A stretch of 64,000 nt of DNA from Chryseobacterium polytrichastri (GTDB lineage Bacteria > Bacteroidota > Bacteroidia > Flavobacteriales > Weeksellaceae), in the NCBI RefSeq assembly GCF_900142445.1, contig NZ_FRAV01000013.1, positions 1 to 64,000 on the forward strand. The letters are read 5' to 3'. The notes beneath the pieces were generated by a model. That model was not told where the DNA came from. It searched no databases and saw only the letters and a program-made list of their open reading frames with translations. Shown one piece after another: positions 26,017 through 35,990 of this stretch. The position numbers and the translations under genes are program-made. Every line of letters starts with the position of its first letter. The first letter of the stretch is position 1.

Positions 26017-28131
26017 CTATTGAATTTTCCAGCTTATTCCGAACATAAAATTAGTTCCTGCCTGAGAAAAATAGAAAGGCTGTCCTTCAGAAACTGCTCC
26101 GTTATTCACGTATTTTTTATTGAAAATATTATTCACCAATAGCTTTAATGCAACGTCATTATTTGCAATCTTGAATTGATACTGCGCATTAAAATCGGTC
26201 AGAAGATAATCTTTCAGCTGCAAATTTTCATCTTCAACGTTATCTAAATATTGCTTTCCAACATATTGGTTCATCAATGCAAACTGGAAATTCTTATTTG
26301 GATTAAATTTCAATCCTACATTCGCAATCACATCCGGGGAGAAAGAAATCTGTGTATTTCCTAGATCTTTAATTCCTGATGCATTTTCTATTTTAAAATC
26401 AAGGTTTCTGTTCTGGCTAAGACTTACATTCCCTGAGATCTCCCATTGTTTGGAAAGTTTAGCCAACGCACCAAGCTCGATTCCTCTTCTGTAACTTTCT
26501 CCAGAATTTGTTCTGATGAATGCCCCAACATTATTCAGCTCTCCATTTAAAACCAACTGATTAACATAATACATGTAATATAAATTGGCCGTAACAGATA
26601 AAATCCCGAATTGCTTTTCTAATCCTGCTTCAAAGTCATGAAGCTTTTCCGCTTTCACATTATTATCAGCTAATAAATCATCTCTGTTCGGTTCACGTTG
26701 AGCGTGCGCATAAGATAAAAAGACCTTTCCGTTTCCTATTCTGTAATTCACCCCAGCTTTTGGATTAAAGAACAACCAGTTCTTTGTCAAGTTACCCCCT
26801 TCACCATCACCAGCCTGTATTATTTTGATATCATAATCTATATTTCGAAGCTGTAGATCTCCGAAGAATTCAAAATTATTTACTTTAAACAAAGCCTTTG
26901 CAAAACCAGACACTTCACTTTTCACAGAACGGTTTCTGTAATACTCACTTTCATTAATCTGCGGTAAAAATACACCTGTCACATTTCCAAAATGTCTTCC
27001 GTAATATTGATTGGCGACTGCTCCAAAATTAAGGTCAAGGTTTTCAAACTTTCCATAAAGCGTTGAAACCATTCCGTAGAAATCATTATCCAACCATTTT
27101 TTTCTGATGAAATCTGTACGCTGTAATGTTTGTCCGTTTTCTATTATATTGGGTAGGTTATACTTCGAAAATTTAGCATTCTGCTTATAGTTTTCATAGT
27201 AGCCTTTCCCTTTTGTGTAATGCAAAGTTGTTTCTAGATTCCAATGATCACTGAACTTCTGCTCCCAAAGTAGCTGATAATGGTTTTGTCTGTAATTATC
27301 TGTTTCGTTATCGTAGAACCCAATAATATTTTTGTCTGCATCAAGAATAGCTCCTGAATAATTGAACTTCGGGTCTGTTTCCCAAGTCTTTCGGTCTATT
27401 CCATTCCATGCCTGATACGTTTTTTCTTTCCCTCCAAAAGCCATCAAACGAATTCTCGTTTTACCTTCTTCGAAAAGTGCAGTAAAATTGTATGAATGCA
27501 GATCAGATGCAGCTCTGTCGATATATCCATCAGAATGAATATTGGTATATCTTCCCATCACAGAAAGTCTGTTTTTCCAGAATTTCCCTGAACCTACCTC
27601 AGCAGAATATTTATAGGTATTGAATGATCCATAACTGTCATCCGTTTTAAAATAAAGCTTGTCTTCAGGATCTTTTGAGATCACATTAATACTCGCTCCA
27701 AAAGCAGAAACCCCGTTATTGGAAGTCCCAACCCCTCTTTGAATAACAATTTGTGATGCCGAACTCGTTAAATCCGGAACATTCACGAAAAACGTTCCCT
27801 GACTTTCAGAATCATTGAACGGAACGCCATTCATCATTACATTTATTCCTCTTCCGGCAACACCACGAATCCTAAAACCTGTATATCCTACTCCATTTCC
27901 GGCATCGGAAGTCGAAATAATTGAAGTTTGATTTTTAAGCAACATGGGTAAATCCTGTCCAAGATTTCTACTGTCTAAATCTTTTTGAACATTAATAATC
28001 TCCTTAGCAACAGGAAGTCTTTTGGTAAAGTTGACCGCTTCAATTTCCTTTATTTTTAAGGAATCAGTGTTTTGTGCTTGTATAAAAGCAAAAGAGCCTA
28101 CGGTAAGCCCTAAAAAAAATAATCCTTTCAT
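26017..28131 (-). CDS. TonB-dependent outer membrane receptor, predicted thiamine-related uptake
   Basis: A 704-residue receptor with signal peptide LFFLGLTVGSFAFIQAQ. A plug (about 45-160) has LPMLLKNQTSIISTSDAGNG, GYTGFRIRGVAGRGINVMMN and ASQIVIQRGVGTSNNGVSAF. A 22-strand barrel follows and ends in an aromatic FGISWKIQ. No carboxypeptidase-like extension is seen, so it is CirA-type rather than SusC. The gene is directly downstream of a TPP riboswitch and has no SusD partner. Repression by TPP implies import of thiamine, its phosphates or a pyrimidine/thiazole precursor; the exact ligand is inferred. Confidence 0.88.
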   Translation of the reverse strand: MKGLFFLGLTVGSFAFIQAQNTDSLKIKEIEAVNFTKRLPVAKEIINVQKDLDSRNLGQDLPMLLKNQTSIISTSDAGNGVGYTGFRIRGVAGRGINVMMNGVPFNDSESQGTFFVNVPDLTSSASQIVIQRGVGTSNNGVSAFGASINVISKDPEDKLYFKTDDSYGSFNTYKYSAEVGSGKFWKNRLSVMGRYTNIHSDGYIDRAASDLHSYNFTALFEEGKTRIRLMAFGGKEKTYQAWNGIDRKTWETDPKFNYSGAILDADKNIIGFYDNETDNYRQNHYQLLWEQKFSDHWNLETTLHYTKGKGYYENYKQNAKFSKYNLPNIIENGQTLQRTDFIRKKWLDNDFYGMVSTLYGKFENLDLNFGAVANQYYGRHFGNVTGVFLPQINESEYYRNRSVKSEVSGFAKALFKVNNFEFFGDLQLRNIDYDIKIIQAGDGEGGNLTKNWLFFNPKAGVNYRIGNGKVFLSYAHAQREPNRDDLLADNNVKAEKLHDFEAGLEKQFGILSVTANLYYMYYVNQLVLNGELNNVGAFIRTNSGESYRRGIELGALAKLSKQWEISGNVSLSQNRNLDFKIENASGIKDLGNTQISFSPDVIANVGLKFNPNKNFQFALMNQYVGKQYLDNVEDENLQLKDYLLTDFNAQYQFKIANNDVALKLLVNNIFNKKYVNNGAVSEGQPFYFSQAGTNFMFGISWKIQ

Positions 28132-28151
28132 TCTATAAATTTTTAAAATTT

Positions 28152-28247
28152 AATGAATAAAAGGGGCGGATTATGATCGATAATGAGTAATTGGTAATAA
28201 GTAATAATTTGAGAATGACTCATGATCTATTACTTATTGCTCATTTT
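28152..28247 (-). promoter_or_regulatory. putative expression platform of the receptor's TPP riboswitch
   Basis: Between the aptamer and the ATG lies a long hairpin: AATAAGTAATA (28196-28206) pairs with TATTACTTATT (28228-28238), and AATGAG (28182-28187) with CTCATT (28240-28245). Downstream, CCGCCCCTTTTATTCA (minus strand, 28155-28170) can pair with AATAAAGGGG at the 5' side of aptamer P1. This suggests a switch between two folds; the direction is inferred from the usual TPP-off behaviour. Confidence 0.45.
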
Positions 28248-28249
28248 TA

Positions 28250-28322
28250 ATTTCCCTAAACAGCATTATCCGTTCTAGGTTCATTGGGTATAATCTCAGC
28301 TTGTTACAGCACCCCTTTATTT
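28250..28322 (-). promoter_or_regulatory. TPP riboswitch (THI box) of the TonB receptor gene
   Basis: The minus strand reads AAAGGGGTGCTG ... AAGCTGAGATTATACCC, then ATGAACCTAGAACGGATAAT, then GCTGTTTAGGGA. These are the conserved blocks of the TPP aptamer (GGGGTG, CTGAGA, ACCC, TGAACCTGA, and the 3' TAGGGA). A -7-like TAATTTCG lies 7-14 bases upstream (28329-28336). Confidence 0.92.
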
Positions 28323-28407
28323 CAGCCGCGAAATTACAAAAAATGTACGAGATATCTGCTTTGAATTCAGGAAAGGAAATTATGAAGTCTTAAAAACACT
28401 CAAATCA

Positions 28408-29178
28408 TTAATATTCTTTATTATTAGCATCAATGTAATAGTAATTGACACCGTCTTTAGTAACATCAAACATTTTACCCAATTTCCAGCTGAAATTCCT
28501 TTTGATATTAGAATATTCGAAAGGAATAACTATTTTATTATTAACATCAATCACACCAAATCTGTCATTCTGAGAAGCTACAATCATTGGATCTGCCACA
28601 TCATCCCCTTCCATGATAAATAAATATTGATATTGAGGGTAAATTTGATAATCACGATAATCTGCCGCATTTACAAATTTTGCTTTTTCAATGATACCAT
28701 AAAAACCATTTAAAATATAAGCCTGATATAGCTGTTGTTTATAGTCCCCAAATTTGCATTGTCCAAGATCAGCATCTTTGAACTGATACACTCTTTTTCC
28801 TGCATGATCAACTCGATAGGATATTAAATCTTTTTCAACAGTGGCATATTCTTTTGTGCCAAATTTCCTGATCTTTTCGTTGGGAGAGTTTAAAAGATTA
28901 CAATCTTCAGCAAAAAAAACGGCAATATGATATTCCGGCTGAATGATAAATTTACCATTTTGGTTAATATATCCGAATTTCCCATCTTTCTTTTTTGGAA
29001 TTAAAACAGGAAGATCTTTATTAATAACCACCAGTTCAGGATTGGGCTTAGCCTCTTCAGGAGCCTTTTTAACAGTATTCTTTGGTGCTTTTTTTACAGG
29101 AACTTTCTTCACCGGTTTTACCTGGGAAAAAATAAAAATCGAAATAAACACCGTCAGAAAATTAATTATTTTTTTCAT
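28408..29178 (-). CDS. WG-repeat exported protein
   Basis: Starts at MKKIINFLTVFISIFIFSQVK (29178; three codons shorter than the longest frame) and has a cleavable signal. A Lys/Pro-rich linker (PVKKVPVKKAPKN, about 22-50) precedes a WG beta-propeller-like repeat region with FGYINQNGKFIIQPEYHI, ...RFGVIDVNNKIVIPFEYSNI. 256 residues in all. WG-repeat proteins are common in Bacteroidota, exported, of unknown role. Alone, facing the acnB region. Confidence 0.85.
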   Translation of the reverse strand: MKKIINFLTVFISIFIFSQVKPVKKVPVKKAPKNTVKKAPEEAKPNPELVVINKDLPVLIPKKKDGKFGYINQNGKFIIQPEYHIAVFFAEDCNLLNSPNEKIRKFGTKEYATVEKDLISYRVDHAGKRVYQFKDADLGQCKFGDYKQQLYQAYILNGFYGIIEKAKFVNAADYRDYQIYPQYQYLFIMEGDDVADPMIVASQNDRFGVIDVNNKIVIPFEYSNIKRNFSWKLGKMFDVTKDGVNYYYIDANNKEY

Positions 29179-29187
29179 ACTCATCAT

Positions 29188-29626
29188 TTGCTTGTAAAAA
29201 TACGGCTAAAAATAGAAAATATAAAATTCATATTTATAAAGAATCTAAATAATATCCTCCTGATAAAATATTAAAAATTCGTAATTTTGGGAACAATTTT
29301 TTAATTGTTTGATAATTTAAAAGCGTTTTTAAGATACAACACTTGATACAGATAGAATCAAAAAAGTAGATAAACGTTTTCGAAAGAGAGTTTTGCGACA
29401 AGAAAGATTTCAGGTAAACCAATTACAGTTTCAAAAAAGTCTATTTATGCTCCCCTTTTTATAACAATATATTATCTCACATTTAAAAAAAGGTGTAGAT
29501 TATGCTGACTTTACTCGGGTCTATAATGTGTATCTAAATGCGAGCGCTCAAAATAGCATTGAATATTTATACAGACTTGTAAAGAAAAGTAGCAAACTCT
29601 ACTTTTAACATTGAAAAGACTTCTAT
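29188..29626. other. 439-base gap between the WG-repeat gene and acnB
   Basis: The two genes are divergent and the gap is AT-rich. No credible ORF is seen (a 62-codon minus-strand frame at 29234-29422 looks like noise). The only clear structure is a hairpin at 29585-29606 right in front of acnB. The middle part resembles degraded coding text but could not be assigned. Confidence 0.4.
29585..29606 (+). promoter_or_regulatory. hairpin in the acnB leader
   Basis: AAAAGTAG-caaact-CTACTTTT, an 8-bp stem, ends 20 bases before the acnB ATG. It may influence initiation; bacterial aconitase leaders are known to bind apo-aconitase in some species, but that is only an analogy here. Confidence 0.4.
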
Positions 29627-32407
29627 ATGAATATTTATAAGGATTACATTAAAGAGATTGAAGAAAGAAAAGACCAAGGACTTCATCCAAAGCCAATTGA
29701 TGGTGCTGAATTATTAAGCGAAATTATTTCGCAAATTAAAGATACAGCTAATGAATACAGGGCAGACTCTCTTAATTTTTTTATTTATAACACATTACCA
29801 GGAACGACAAGCGCGGCTGGTGTAAAAGCTAAATTTTTAAAAGAAATCATTCTAGGTGAATCAGTTGTAGAAGAAATCTCTCCGGCTTACGCCTTTGAAT
29901 TATTATCTCACATGAAGGGAGGTCCTTCAATTGAAGTATTGCTGGATCTTGCTTTAGGAAATGATATTTCTATTGCTAAAGAAGCTGCAAACGTTCTTAA
30001 AACACAGGTTTACCTTTATGACGCAGACACTAACCGTCTGAAGGAAGCATTCAATAGCGGTAACGAAATCGCAAAAGAAATCATTGAAAGCTACGCACAG
30101 GCTGAGTTCTTCACAAAACTTCCAGAAGTTGTTGAAGAAGTAAAGGTTGTAACATTTATCGCTGGTGAAGGTGATATCTCTACAGATTTACTTTCTCCGG
30201 GTAACCAAGCGCACTCAAGATCAGACCGTGAATTGCATGGTAAATGTATGATTACTCCTCAGGCGCAAGAGGAAATCAAAGCTTTACAGGCTCAACATCC
30301 TGATGCAAGTGTAATGCTTATTGCAGAAAAAGGAACAATGGGTGTTGGTTCATCTCGTATGTCTGGGGTAAACAACGTAGCTCTTTGGACAGGTAAACAA
30401 GCAAGCCCATATATTCCATTTGTAAATATTGCTCCGATTGTTGGGGGAACAAACGGTATTTCTCCAATCTTCCTTACTACAGTGGACGTAACAGGAGGTA
30501 TCGGAATCGACCTTCAAAACTGGGTAAAAAAATTAGACGAAAATGGAAACCCTGTTCGTAACGAGAATGGTGACATCGTTTTAGAAGAAGCTTATTCTGT
30601 AGCTACAGGAACAGTTTTAACAATCAATACTAAAGAAAAGAAATTATATAACGGAGATGTTGAATTGAAAGATATTTCAAAATCATTTACTCCTCAAAAA
30701 TTAGAGTTCATCAAAGCGGGTGGTTCTTATGCCATCGTATTTGGTAAAAAACTACAAACATTTGCCGCAAAACTTTTAGGAATTGAAACGCCTCTTGTTT
30801 TTGCTCCATCTAAAGAAATTTCTATCGAAGGACAAGGTCTTACTGCAGTTGAAAAGATCTTCAACAGAAATGCCGTTGGTGTTACAGAAGGTAAATTATT
30901 ACATGCAGGTTCTGACGTTCGTGTAGAAGTAAACATTGTTGGATCTCAGGATACAACAGGTTTGATGACTGCTCAGGAATTGGAATCTATGGCTGCAACG
31001 GTAATCTCTCCAATTGTTGACGGAGCTTATCAGTCAGGATGTCATACTGCTTCTGTTTGGGATAAAAAAGCTCAGACAAACATTCCTAAATTAATGAAAT
31101 TCATGAACGATTTCGGAGTAATCACAGCACGTGACCCGAAAGGTGAATATCATTCAATGACAGACGTTATTCACAAAGTTCTTAACGATATTACGATTGA
31201 CGAATGGGCAATCATCATCGGTGGTGACTCTCACACAAGAATGTCTAAAGGTGTTGCTTTCGGAGCTGACTCTGGAACAGTAGCTTTAGCTTTAGCAACA
31301 GGTGAAGCTTCAATGCCAATTCCTGAATCTGTGAAAGTGACTTTCAAAGGAGATATGAAAGAGCATATGGATTTCCGTGATGTAGTTCACGCAACTCAGG
31401 CTCAGATGTTGAAGCAATTTGATGGGGAGAACGTATTCCAAGGTAGAATTATTGAAGTTCACATCGGAACACTTCCTGCTGACCAAGCGTTTACATTTAC
31501 AGACTGGACTGCAGAAATGAAAGCTAAAGCTTCAATCAATATTTCTGAAGATGATACTTTGATTGAATCATTGGAAATTGCTAAGAGCAGAATCCAGATC
31601 ATGATCGACAAAGGAATGGATAATCACAACCAAGTTCTTCAAGGATTAATTAATAAAGCTAATAAAAGAATCGAGGAAATCAGATCAGGTGATAAGCCTG
31701 CTTTAACTCCTGATGCTAATGCTAAATATTACGCTGAAGTTGTTGTAGATCTTGATGTAATCGTTGAACCAATGATTGCTGACCCAGATGTAAACAATGA
31801 TGATGTTTCTAAGAGATATACTCACGATACCATCAGAGACCTTACGTATTACGGAGGCGAGAAAAAAGTTGATCTTGGATTTGTAGGATCTTGTATGGTT
31901 CACAAAGGAGATTTAAAAATCGTTTCTCAAATGCTTAGAAACCTTGAAAAACAAAATGGTAAAGTAGAATTCCTAGCTCCATTGGTGGTAGCTGCTCCTA
32001 CTTATAATATCATTGATGAATTAAAGGCTGAAGGTGACTGGGAATTTTTAGAAAAATATTCAGGTTTCGAATTTAACGACAACACTCCAAAAGGTGAAGC
32101 TCGTACACAATACGAGAACATGATGTACCTTGAACGTCCAGGATGTAACCTTTGTATGGGTAACCAGGAAAAAGCGGAAAAAGGGGACACTGTTTTAGCT
32201 ACTTCTACCCGTCTTTTCCAAGGAAGAGTTGTGGAAGATTCTGAACGTAAAAAAGGAGAATCTCTATTGGCTTCAACTCCGGTTGTTGTACTTTCTGCGA
32301 TCATGGGAAGAATTCCTAATATCGACGAGTACAAAACAGCTGTTGAAGGTATTGACCTTACTAAATTTGCTCCACCTATTAAGGAGTTGGTTCAGGTTGG
32401 CCATTAA
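29627..32407 (+). CDS. acnB: aconitate hydratase B / 2-methylisocitrate dehydratase
   Basis: A 926-residue AcnB. It begins with the helical HEAT-like domain and swivel region typical of AcnB (DYIKEIEERKDQGLHPKPID; DLLSPGNQAHSRSDRELHGK). The [4Fe-4S] ligands are in DGAYQSGCHTASVWD and ERPGCNLCMGNQEKAEKG, with active-site Ser/Arg motifs (STRLFQGR). It interconverts citrate and isocitrate in the TCA cycle and may also hydrate 2-methylaconitate. It is the first of two adjacent aconitases. A terminator follows at 32449-32485. Confidence 0.96.
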   Translation: MNIYKDYIKEIEERKDQGLHPKPIDGAELLSEIISQIKDTANEYRADSLNFFIYNTLPGTTSAAGVKAKFLKEIILGESVVEEISPAYAFELLSHMKGGPSIEVLLDLALGNDISIAKEAANVLKTQVYLYDADTNRLKEAFNSGNEIAKEIIESYAQAEFFTKLPEVVEEVKVVTFIAGEGDISTDLLSPGNQAHSRSDRELHGKCMITPQAQEEIKALQAQHPDASVMLIAEKGTMGVGSSRMSGVNNVALWTGKQASPYIPFVNIAPIVGGTNGISPIFLTTVDVTGGIGIDLQNWVKKLDENGNPVRNENGDIVLEEAYSVATGTVLTINTKEKKLYNGDVELKDISKSFTPQKLEFIKAGGSYAIVFGKKLQTFAAKLLGIETPLVFAPSKEISIEGQGLTAVEKIFNRNAVGVTEGKLLHAGSDVRVEVNIVGSQDTTGLMTAQELESMAATVISPIVDGAYQSGCHTASVWDKKAQTNIPKLMKFMNDFGVITARDPKGEYHSMTDVIHKVLNDITIDEWAIIIGGDSHTRMSKGVAFGADSGTVALALATGEASMPIPESVKVTFKGDMKEHMDFRDVVHATQAQMLKQFDGENVFQGRIIEVHIGTLPADQAFTFTDWTAEMKAKASINISEDDTLIESLEIAKSRIQIMIDKGMDNHNQVLQGLINKANKRIEEIRSGDKPALTPDANAKYYAEVVVDLDVIVEPMIADPDVNNDDVSKRYTHDTIRDLTYYGGEKKVDLGFVGSCMVHKGDLKIVSQMLRNLEKQNGKVEFLAPLVVAAPTYNIIDELKAEGDWEFLEKYSGFEFNDNTPKGEARTQYENMMYLERPGCNLCMGNQEKAEKGDTVLATSTRLFQGRVVEDSERKKGESLLASTPVVVLSAIMGRIPNIDEYKTAVEGIDLTKFAPPIKELVQVGH

Positions 32408-32448
32408 TAGAATTTAACGATAAGTCGTAAGACTGTTTTAACTTATAT

Positions 32449-32485
32449 AAGAAAGATTTTAGTCCATTGGATTAAAATCTTTCTT
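32449..32485 (+). terminator. terminator after acnB
   Basis: AAGAAAGATTTTA pairs with TAAAATCTTTCTT (13 bp) around an 11-base loop and is followed by TTTTTTATTT. This breaks the transcript between the two aconitase genes. Confidence 0.88.
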
Positions 32486-32621
32486 TTTTTATTTAGAACC
32501 TTTCCATTTAAGAGTCGTTAATATTATTTTAACCTATGTCAACAACTCAAAAATTATTTTTTCCTTAACTTGATAGGTATAAATAATATTAATTATTCAT
32601 CTTATTTATACCACTTTATAG

Positions 32622-32720
32622 ATGGTAGGAACGGAATTTGATGAGTTTGTATTAAAGGAAATTTCCGACTTTAATTTTAATTTAAAACCGGAGAAAAAAT
32701 TATTGGAAAAGAAAAATTAA
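32622..32720 (+). CDS. 32-residue ORF in the acnB-acnA gap, uncertain
   Basis: ATG at 32622 to TAA at 32720 reads [17 protein letters not shown] then [15 protein letters not shown]. It ends 7 bases before acnA, and its acidic/lysine-rich composition looks like protein. No recognised domain and no obvious ribosome site. It may be a leader peptide, a small protein, or chance in AT-rich DNA. Confidence 0.35.
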   Translation: MVGTEFDEFVLKEISDFNFNLKPEKKLLEKKN

Positions 32721-32727
32721 AATAGAT

Positions 32728-34995
32728 ATGACTTTCGACATTGACATGATCAAAAAAGTATACGAGCGTTACCCAGAAAGAATTGCTGCGGCAAGACAAA
32801 TCGTGGGAAAACCTCTTACACTTTCAGAAAAAATCCTTTACACCCACTTGTGGGAAGGAAATGCTACATCAGCACATGAAAGAGGAAACTCTTACGTAGA
32901 TTTTGCACCAGACAGAGTTGCTATGCAAGATGCAACGGCACAGATGGCGCTTTTACAATTTATGCAGGCTGGAAAAGCTAAAGTGGCTGTTCCTTCAACT
33001 GCTCACGCTGATCACTTGATTCAGGCGAGAGTAGGTGCAGAATCAGATTTACAGGAAGGTATTAATAAAAACTCAGAAGTTTTCAGCTTCCTGAGCTCTG
33101 TTTGCGATAAATATGGAATTGGTTTCTGGAAGCCAGGAGCCGGAATCATTCACCAGGTTGTCCTAGAAAATTATGCATTCCCAGGAGGTATGATGATCGG
33201 AACCGACTCTCACACGGTAAACGCAGGAGGATTAGGAATGGTTGCTATCGGAGTTGGTGGTGCTGATGCAGTAGATGTAATGGCAGGAATGGCTTGGGAG
33301 CTTAAAATGCCTAAACTTATCGGGGTAAAATTAACCGGTAAAATGTCTGGCTGGACTTCTGCAAAAGACGTTATCTTAAAAGTAGCAGGAATCCTTACCG
33401 TAAAAGGAGGAACAGGATGTATCGTAGAATATTTCGGAGAAGGTGCTCAGTCTTTATCTGCAACAGGAAAAGGCACAATCTGCAACATGGGTGCTGAAAT
33501 TGGAGCTACCACTTCAACTTTCGGATATGATGATTCTATGAGAAGATATCTTGCTTCTACAGGAAGACAAGATGTTGTGGATGCTGCAGACGTTATTGCT
33601 GAACACTTAACGGGTGATGCTGAAGTTTATGCTAACCCTGAACAATATTTCGATCAAGTTATTGAAATTAACCTTTCTGAATTGGCTCCTCACTTGAATG
33701 GACCTTTCACTCCGGATTTGGCAACTCCAGTTTCTGAATTTAAAGCTAAAGCGGAAGCAAACGGATGGCCTATTGAAGTAGAATGGGCATTGATCGGTTC
33801 TTGTACCAACTCTTCTTATGAAGATCTTTCAAGAGCAGCTTCTATCGTTGAAGATGCGGTTGCAAAAGGTGTTAAGCCTAAAGCTATTTTAGGAATCAAC
33901 CCTGGATCTGAGCAAGTGAAATTCACTGCAGAAAGAGACGGTTTCTTAGATTCATTCAGAAAATTTGAAAACGCAAGAATCTTCACCAACGCTTGTGGAC
34001 CTTGTATCGGACAATGGGACAGAGAAGGCGCTGAAAAAGGAGAAAAAAATTCAATCATTCACTCTTTCAACAGAAACTTTGCAAAAAGAGCAGATGGTAA
34101 CCCAAATACTCATGCATTCGTAGCTTCTCCTGAAATGGTGGCTGCTATTGCTATCTCAGGAAGATTAGACTTCAACCCTATCACAGATACTTTAACTGCT
34201 GAGAACGGGGAGCAAATCAAACTAGATGAGCCAAAGGGTTTTGAATTACCTGAAAAGGGTTTCGCTGTAGATGATAATGGATATCAAGCTCCATCTGCAG
34301 ACGGATCTTCAGTAGTTGTAAACGTAAGCCCAACTTCAGACAGACTTCAATTGTTAGAAGAATTCCCTGCTTGGGACGGAAAAAACATTGTAGGTGCCAG
34401 AGTTTTAATTAAAGCTTTCGGAAAATGTACAACCGACCACATTTCTATGGCTGGACCATGGTTGAAATACAGAGGGCATTTAGATAATATCTCAAACAAT
34501 ATGTTGATTGGAGCTGTAAACGCTTACAACATGGAAACAAACAGTGTAAAAAACCTATTAACGGGTGAGCACGGTGAAGTTCCTGCTGTACAGAGAGCTT
34601 ACAAAGCTGCAGGAATCCCTACGATTGTTGTGGGAGATCAAAACTACGGTGAAGGTTCTTCAAGAGAGCATGCTGCCATGGAGCCAAGACACCTTGGTGT
34701 AAAAGCAGTATTGGTAAAATCATTCGCGAGAATCCATGAAACAAACCTTAAAAAACAAGGAATGTTGGGATTAACTTTCGCTAATGAGGCTGATTATGAT
34801 AAAATTAAGGAAGATGATACCGTTAACTTCTTAGATCTAGATCAATTCGCTCCAGGAAAACAACTAACGTTAGAATTTGTACATGCTGATGGAACTAAAG
34901 ACATCATCATGGCAAATCATACGTATAACGATCAACAGATTGATTGGTTTAAGGCAGGTTCTGCGCTGAACTTAATCAAAAGACAAGAACATTAA
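32728..34995 (+). CDS. acnA: aconitate hydratase A (mitochondrial-type)
   Basis: A 755-residue aconitase of the eukaryotic-mitochondrial-like family, not of the E. coli AcnA subtype. [4Fe-4S] cysteines are in [15 protein letters not shown] and [18 protein letters not shown]. Substrate arginines/serines are in [19 protein letters not shown] and [18 protein letters not shown]. Same reaction as AcnB (citrate/isocitrate), possibly used under oxidative or stress conditions. It has its own leader with a small ORF and is ended by a clear terminator. Confidence 0.96.
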   Translation: MTFDIDMIKKVYERYPERIAAARQIVGKPLTLSEKILYTHLWEGNATSAHERGNSYVDFAPDRVAMQDATAQMALLQFMQAGKAKVAVPSTAHADHLIQARVGAESDLQEGINKNSEVFSFLSSVCDKYGIGFWKPGAGIIHQVVLENYAFPGGMMIGTDSHTVNAGGLGMVAIGVGGADAVDVMAGMAWELKMPKLIGVKLTGKMSGWTSAKDVILKVAGILTVKGGTGCIVEYFGEGAQSLSATGKGTICNMGAEIGATTSTFGYDDSMRRYLASTGRQDVVDAADVIAEHLTGDAEVYANPEQYFDQVIEINLSELAPHLNGPFTPDLATPVSEFKAKAEANGWPIEVEWALIGSCTNSSYEDLSRAASIVEDAVAKGVKPKAILGINPGSEQVKFTAERDGFLDSFRKFENARIFTNACGPCIGQWDREGAEKGEKNSIIHSFNRNFAKRADGNPNTHAFVASPEMVAAIAISGRLDFNPITDTLTAENGEQIKLDEPKGFELPEKGFAVDDNGYQAPSADGSSVVVNVSPTSDRLQLLEEFPAWDGKNIVGARVLIKAFGKCTTDHISMAGPWLKYRGHLDNISNNMLIGAVNAYNMETNSVKNLLTGEHGEVPAVQRAYKAAGIPTIVVGDQNYGEGSSREHAAMEPRHLGVKAVLVKSFARIHETNLKKQGMLGLTFANEADYDKIKEDDTVNFLDLDQFAPGKQLTLEFVHADGTKDIIMANHTYNDQQIDWFKAGSALNLIKRQEH

Positions 34996-35015
34996 TTGTT
35001 AGATTAATAGATCCT

Positions 35016-35047
35016 AAAAAGCAACTTCAATTGAAGTTGCTTTTTTT
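35016..35047 (+). terminator. terminator after acnA
   Basis: A fully self-complementary GCAACTTCAATTGAAGTTGC is flanked by AAAAA and TTTTTTT, an ideal intrinsic terminator. Confidence 0.93.
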
Positions 35048-35168
35048 ATTTGAGACTTTCCAAAATTTTGTAGTTTCAATATCCCTATTATTGATTAAAA
35101 AAGAAAATTCTGATGAAACTCCAATAAATATCTAGTAATAATCAATTTTAGAGGATATGACAAAAACT

Positions 35169-35903
35169 TTATCCTATCATCATTCCAATTTGACAATTTT
35201 CAGCAATAAATTCCTTTATAATTCTAGAATTATTAATAAAAATCCCCTGATCACTCATCACAAATTTCATATTTCCAATTTCAGTTTTAAAAAACTTAAT
35301 ATTTAAAATATTACGTTTATCGTTTTCCATAATCAAGAATGGTTCAAATTCATTTTTTATTATTAATTCTCCCCCCTTCGTAATAATATCCCAATTTTCT
35401 GTATTCGCTTTCCATTCATTATTTTCAATTATTAATGATTTATTACCAATAGAATCAAAAAAAATCCCACTTAATAAAATATTGGTACTTCCGTCTGAAG
35501 GCTTAGAAATTTTCAATACCTCTTTTCCTTTAAATACAATCGGAATAGGGCAATTTGTAAATATTGCAGCACCAATCTTAATAATTAAATTTTCATCCAA
35601 TTTAATATCCATTGACTCATTAACAAATCCTGTTACAAATGGTACTGGATTAGCCATCATTTCTAATATTGTTTCTCTTGAAAGAAATTTTCTTGTTTTC
35701 TTTGAATGACATTGGCCACACAATAAAGTTATTCCATTTGGATCATGAGTTTTTGCATCATTAAATTCAGGATTTATATGATCATATTCATAAATTCCCT
35801 TACCACAAATAACGCATCCAAAACCAGACTTTTTACGAATTTCTCTTTTTATATCTTCTGGAATATATCTAGATAAACCATGTTTATTTATATTAGGCTT
35901 CAT
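35169..35903 (-). CDS. HNH endonuclease with an unknown beta-rich C-terminus
   Basis: I place the start at the ATG at 35903 (MKPNINKHGLSRYIPEDIKR), 244 residues. The longer frame to 35969 adds an AT-rich, unconvincing N-terminus. The HNH motif is CVICGKGIYEYDHINPEFNDA...NGITLLCGQCHSKKT: two CxxC pairs and the DH core. From about residue 75 on it is a series of short beta segments (DGSTNILLSGIFFDSIGN..., IENNEWKANTENWDIITKGG) that I cannot assign. It stands alone after acnA, with no methylase or partner. Defence or genome-maintenance nuclease is possible; lateral origin is suspected. Confidence 0.75.
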   Translation of the reverse strand: MKPNINKHGLSRYIPEDIKREIRKKSGFGCVICGKGIYEYDHINPEFNDAKTHDPNGITLLCGQCHSKKTRKFLSRETILEMMANPVPFVTGFVNESMDIKLDENLIIKIGAAIFTNCPIPIVFKGKEVLKISKPSDGSTNILLSGIFFDSIGNKSLIIENNEWKANTENWDIITKGGELIIKNEFEPFLIMENDKRNILNIKFFKTEIGNMKFVMSDQGIFINNSRIIKEFIAENCQIGMMIG

Positions 35904-35990
35904 ATATTCTAAATATACAAAATATAATCTTTCTAAATCAAATATATACATCATAAGCAAGCTGCTCAAGTAGCTATTTAAACAAGTTCT

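Noticed and set aside
28250..28322. Cobalamin-type riboswitch for the TonB receptor
   Set aside because: Cobalamin aptamers often precede such receptors, but the conserved blocks here (GGGGTG, CTGAGA, TGAACCT, TAGGGA) are those of TPP and not of the B12 box.
29234..29422. 62-codon minus-strand frame in the gap before acnB
   Set aside because: AT-rich, without a protein-like pattern or start signal, and in a region that looks non-coding.
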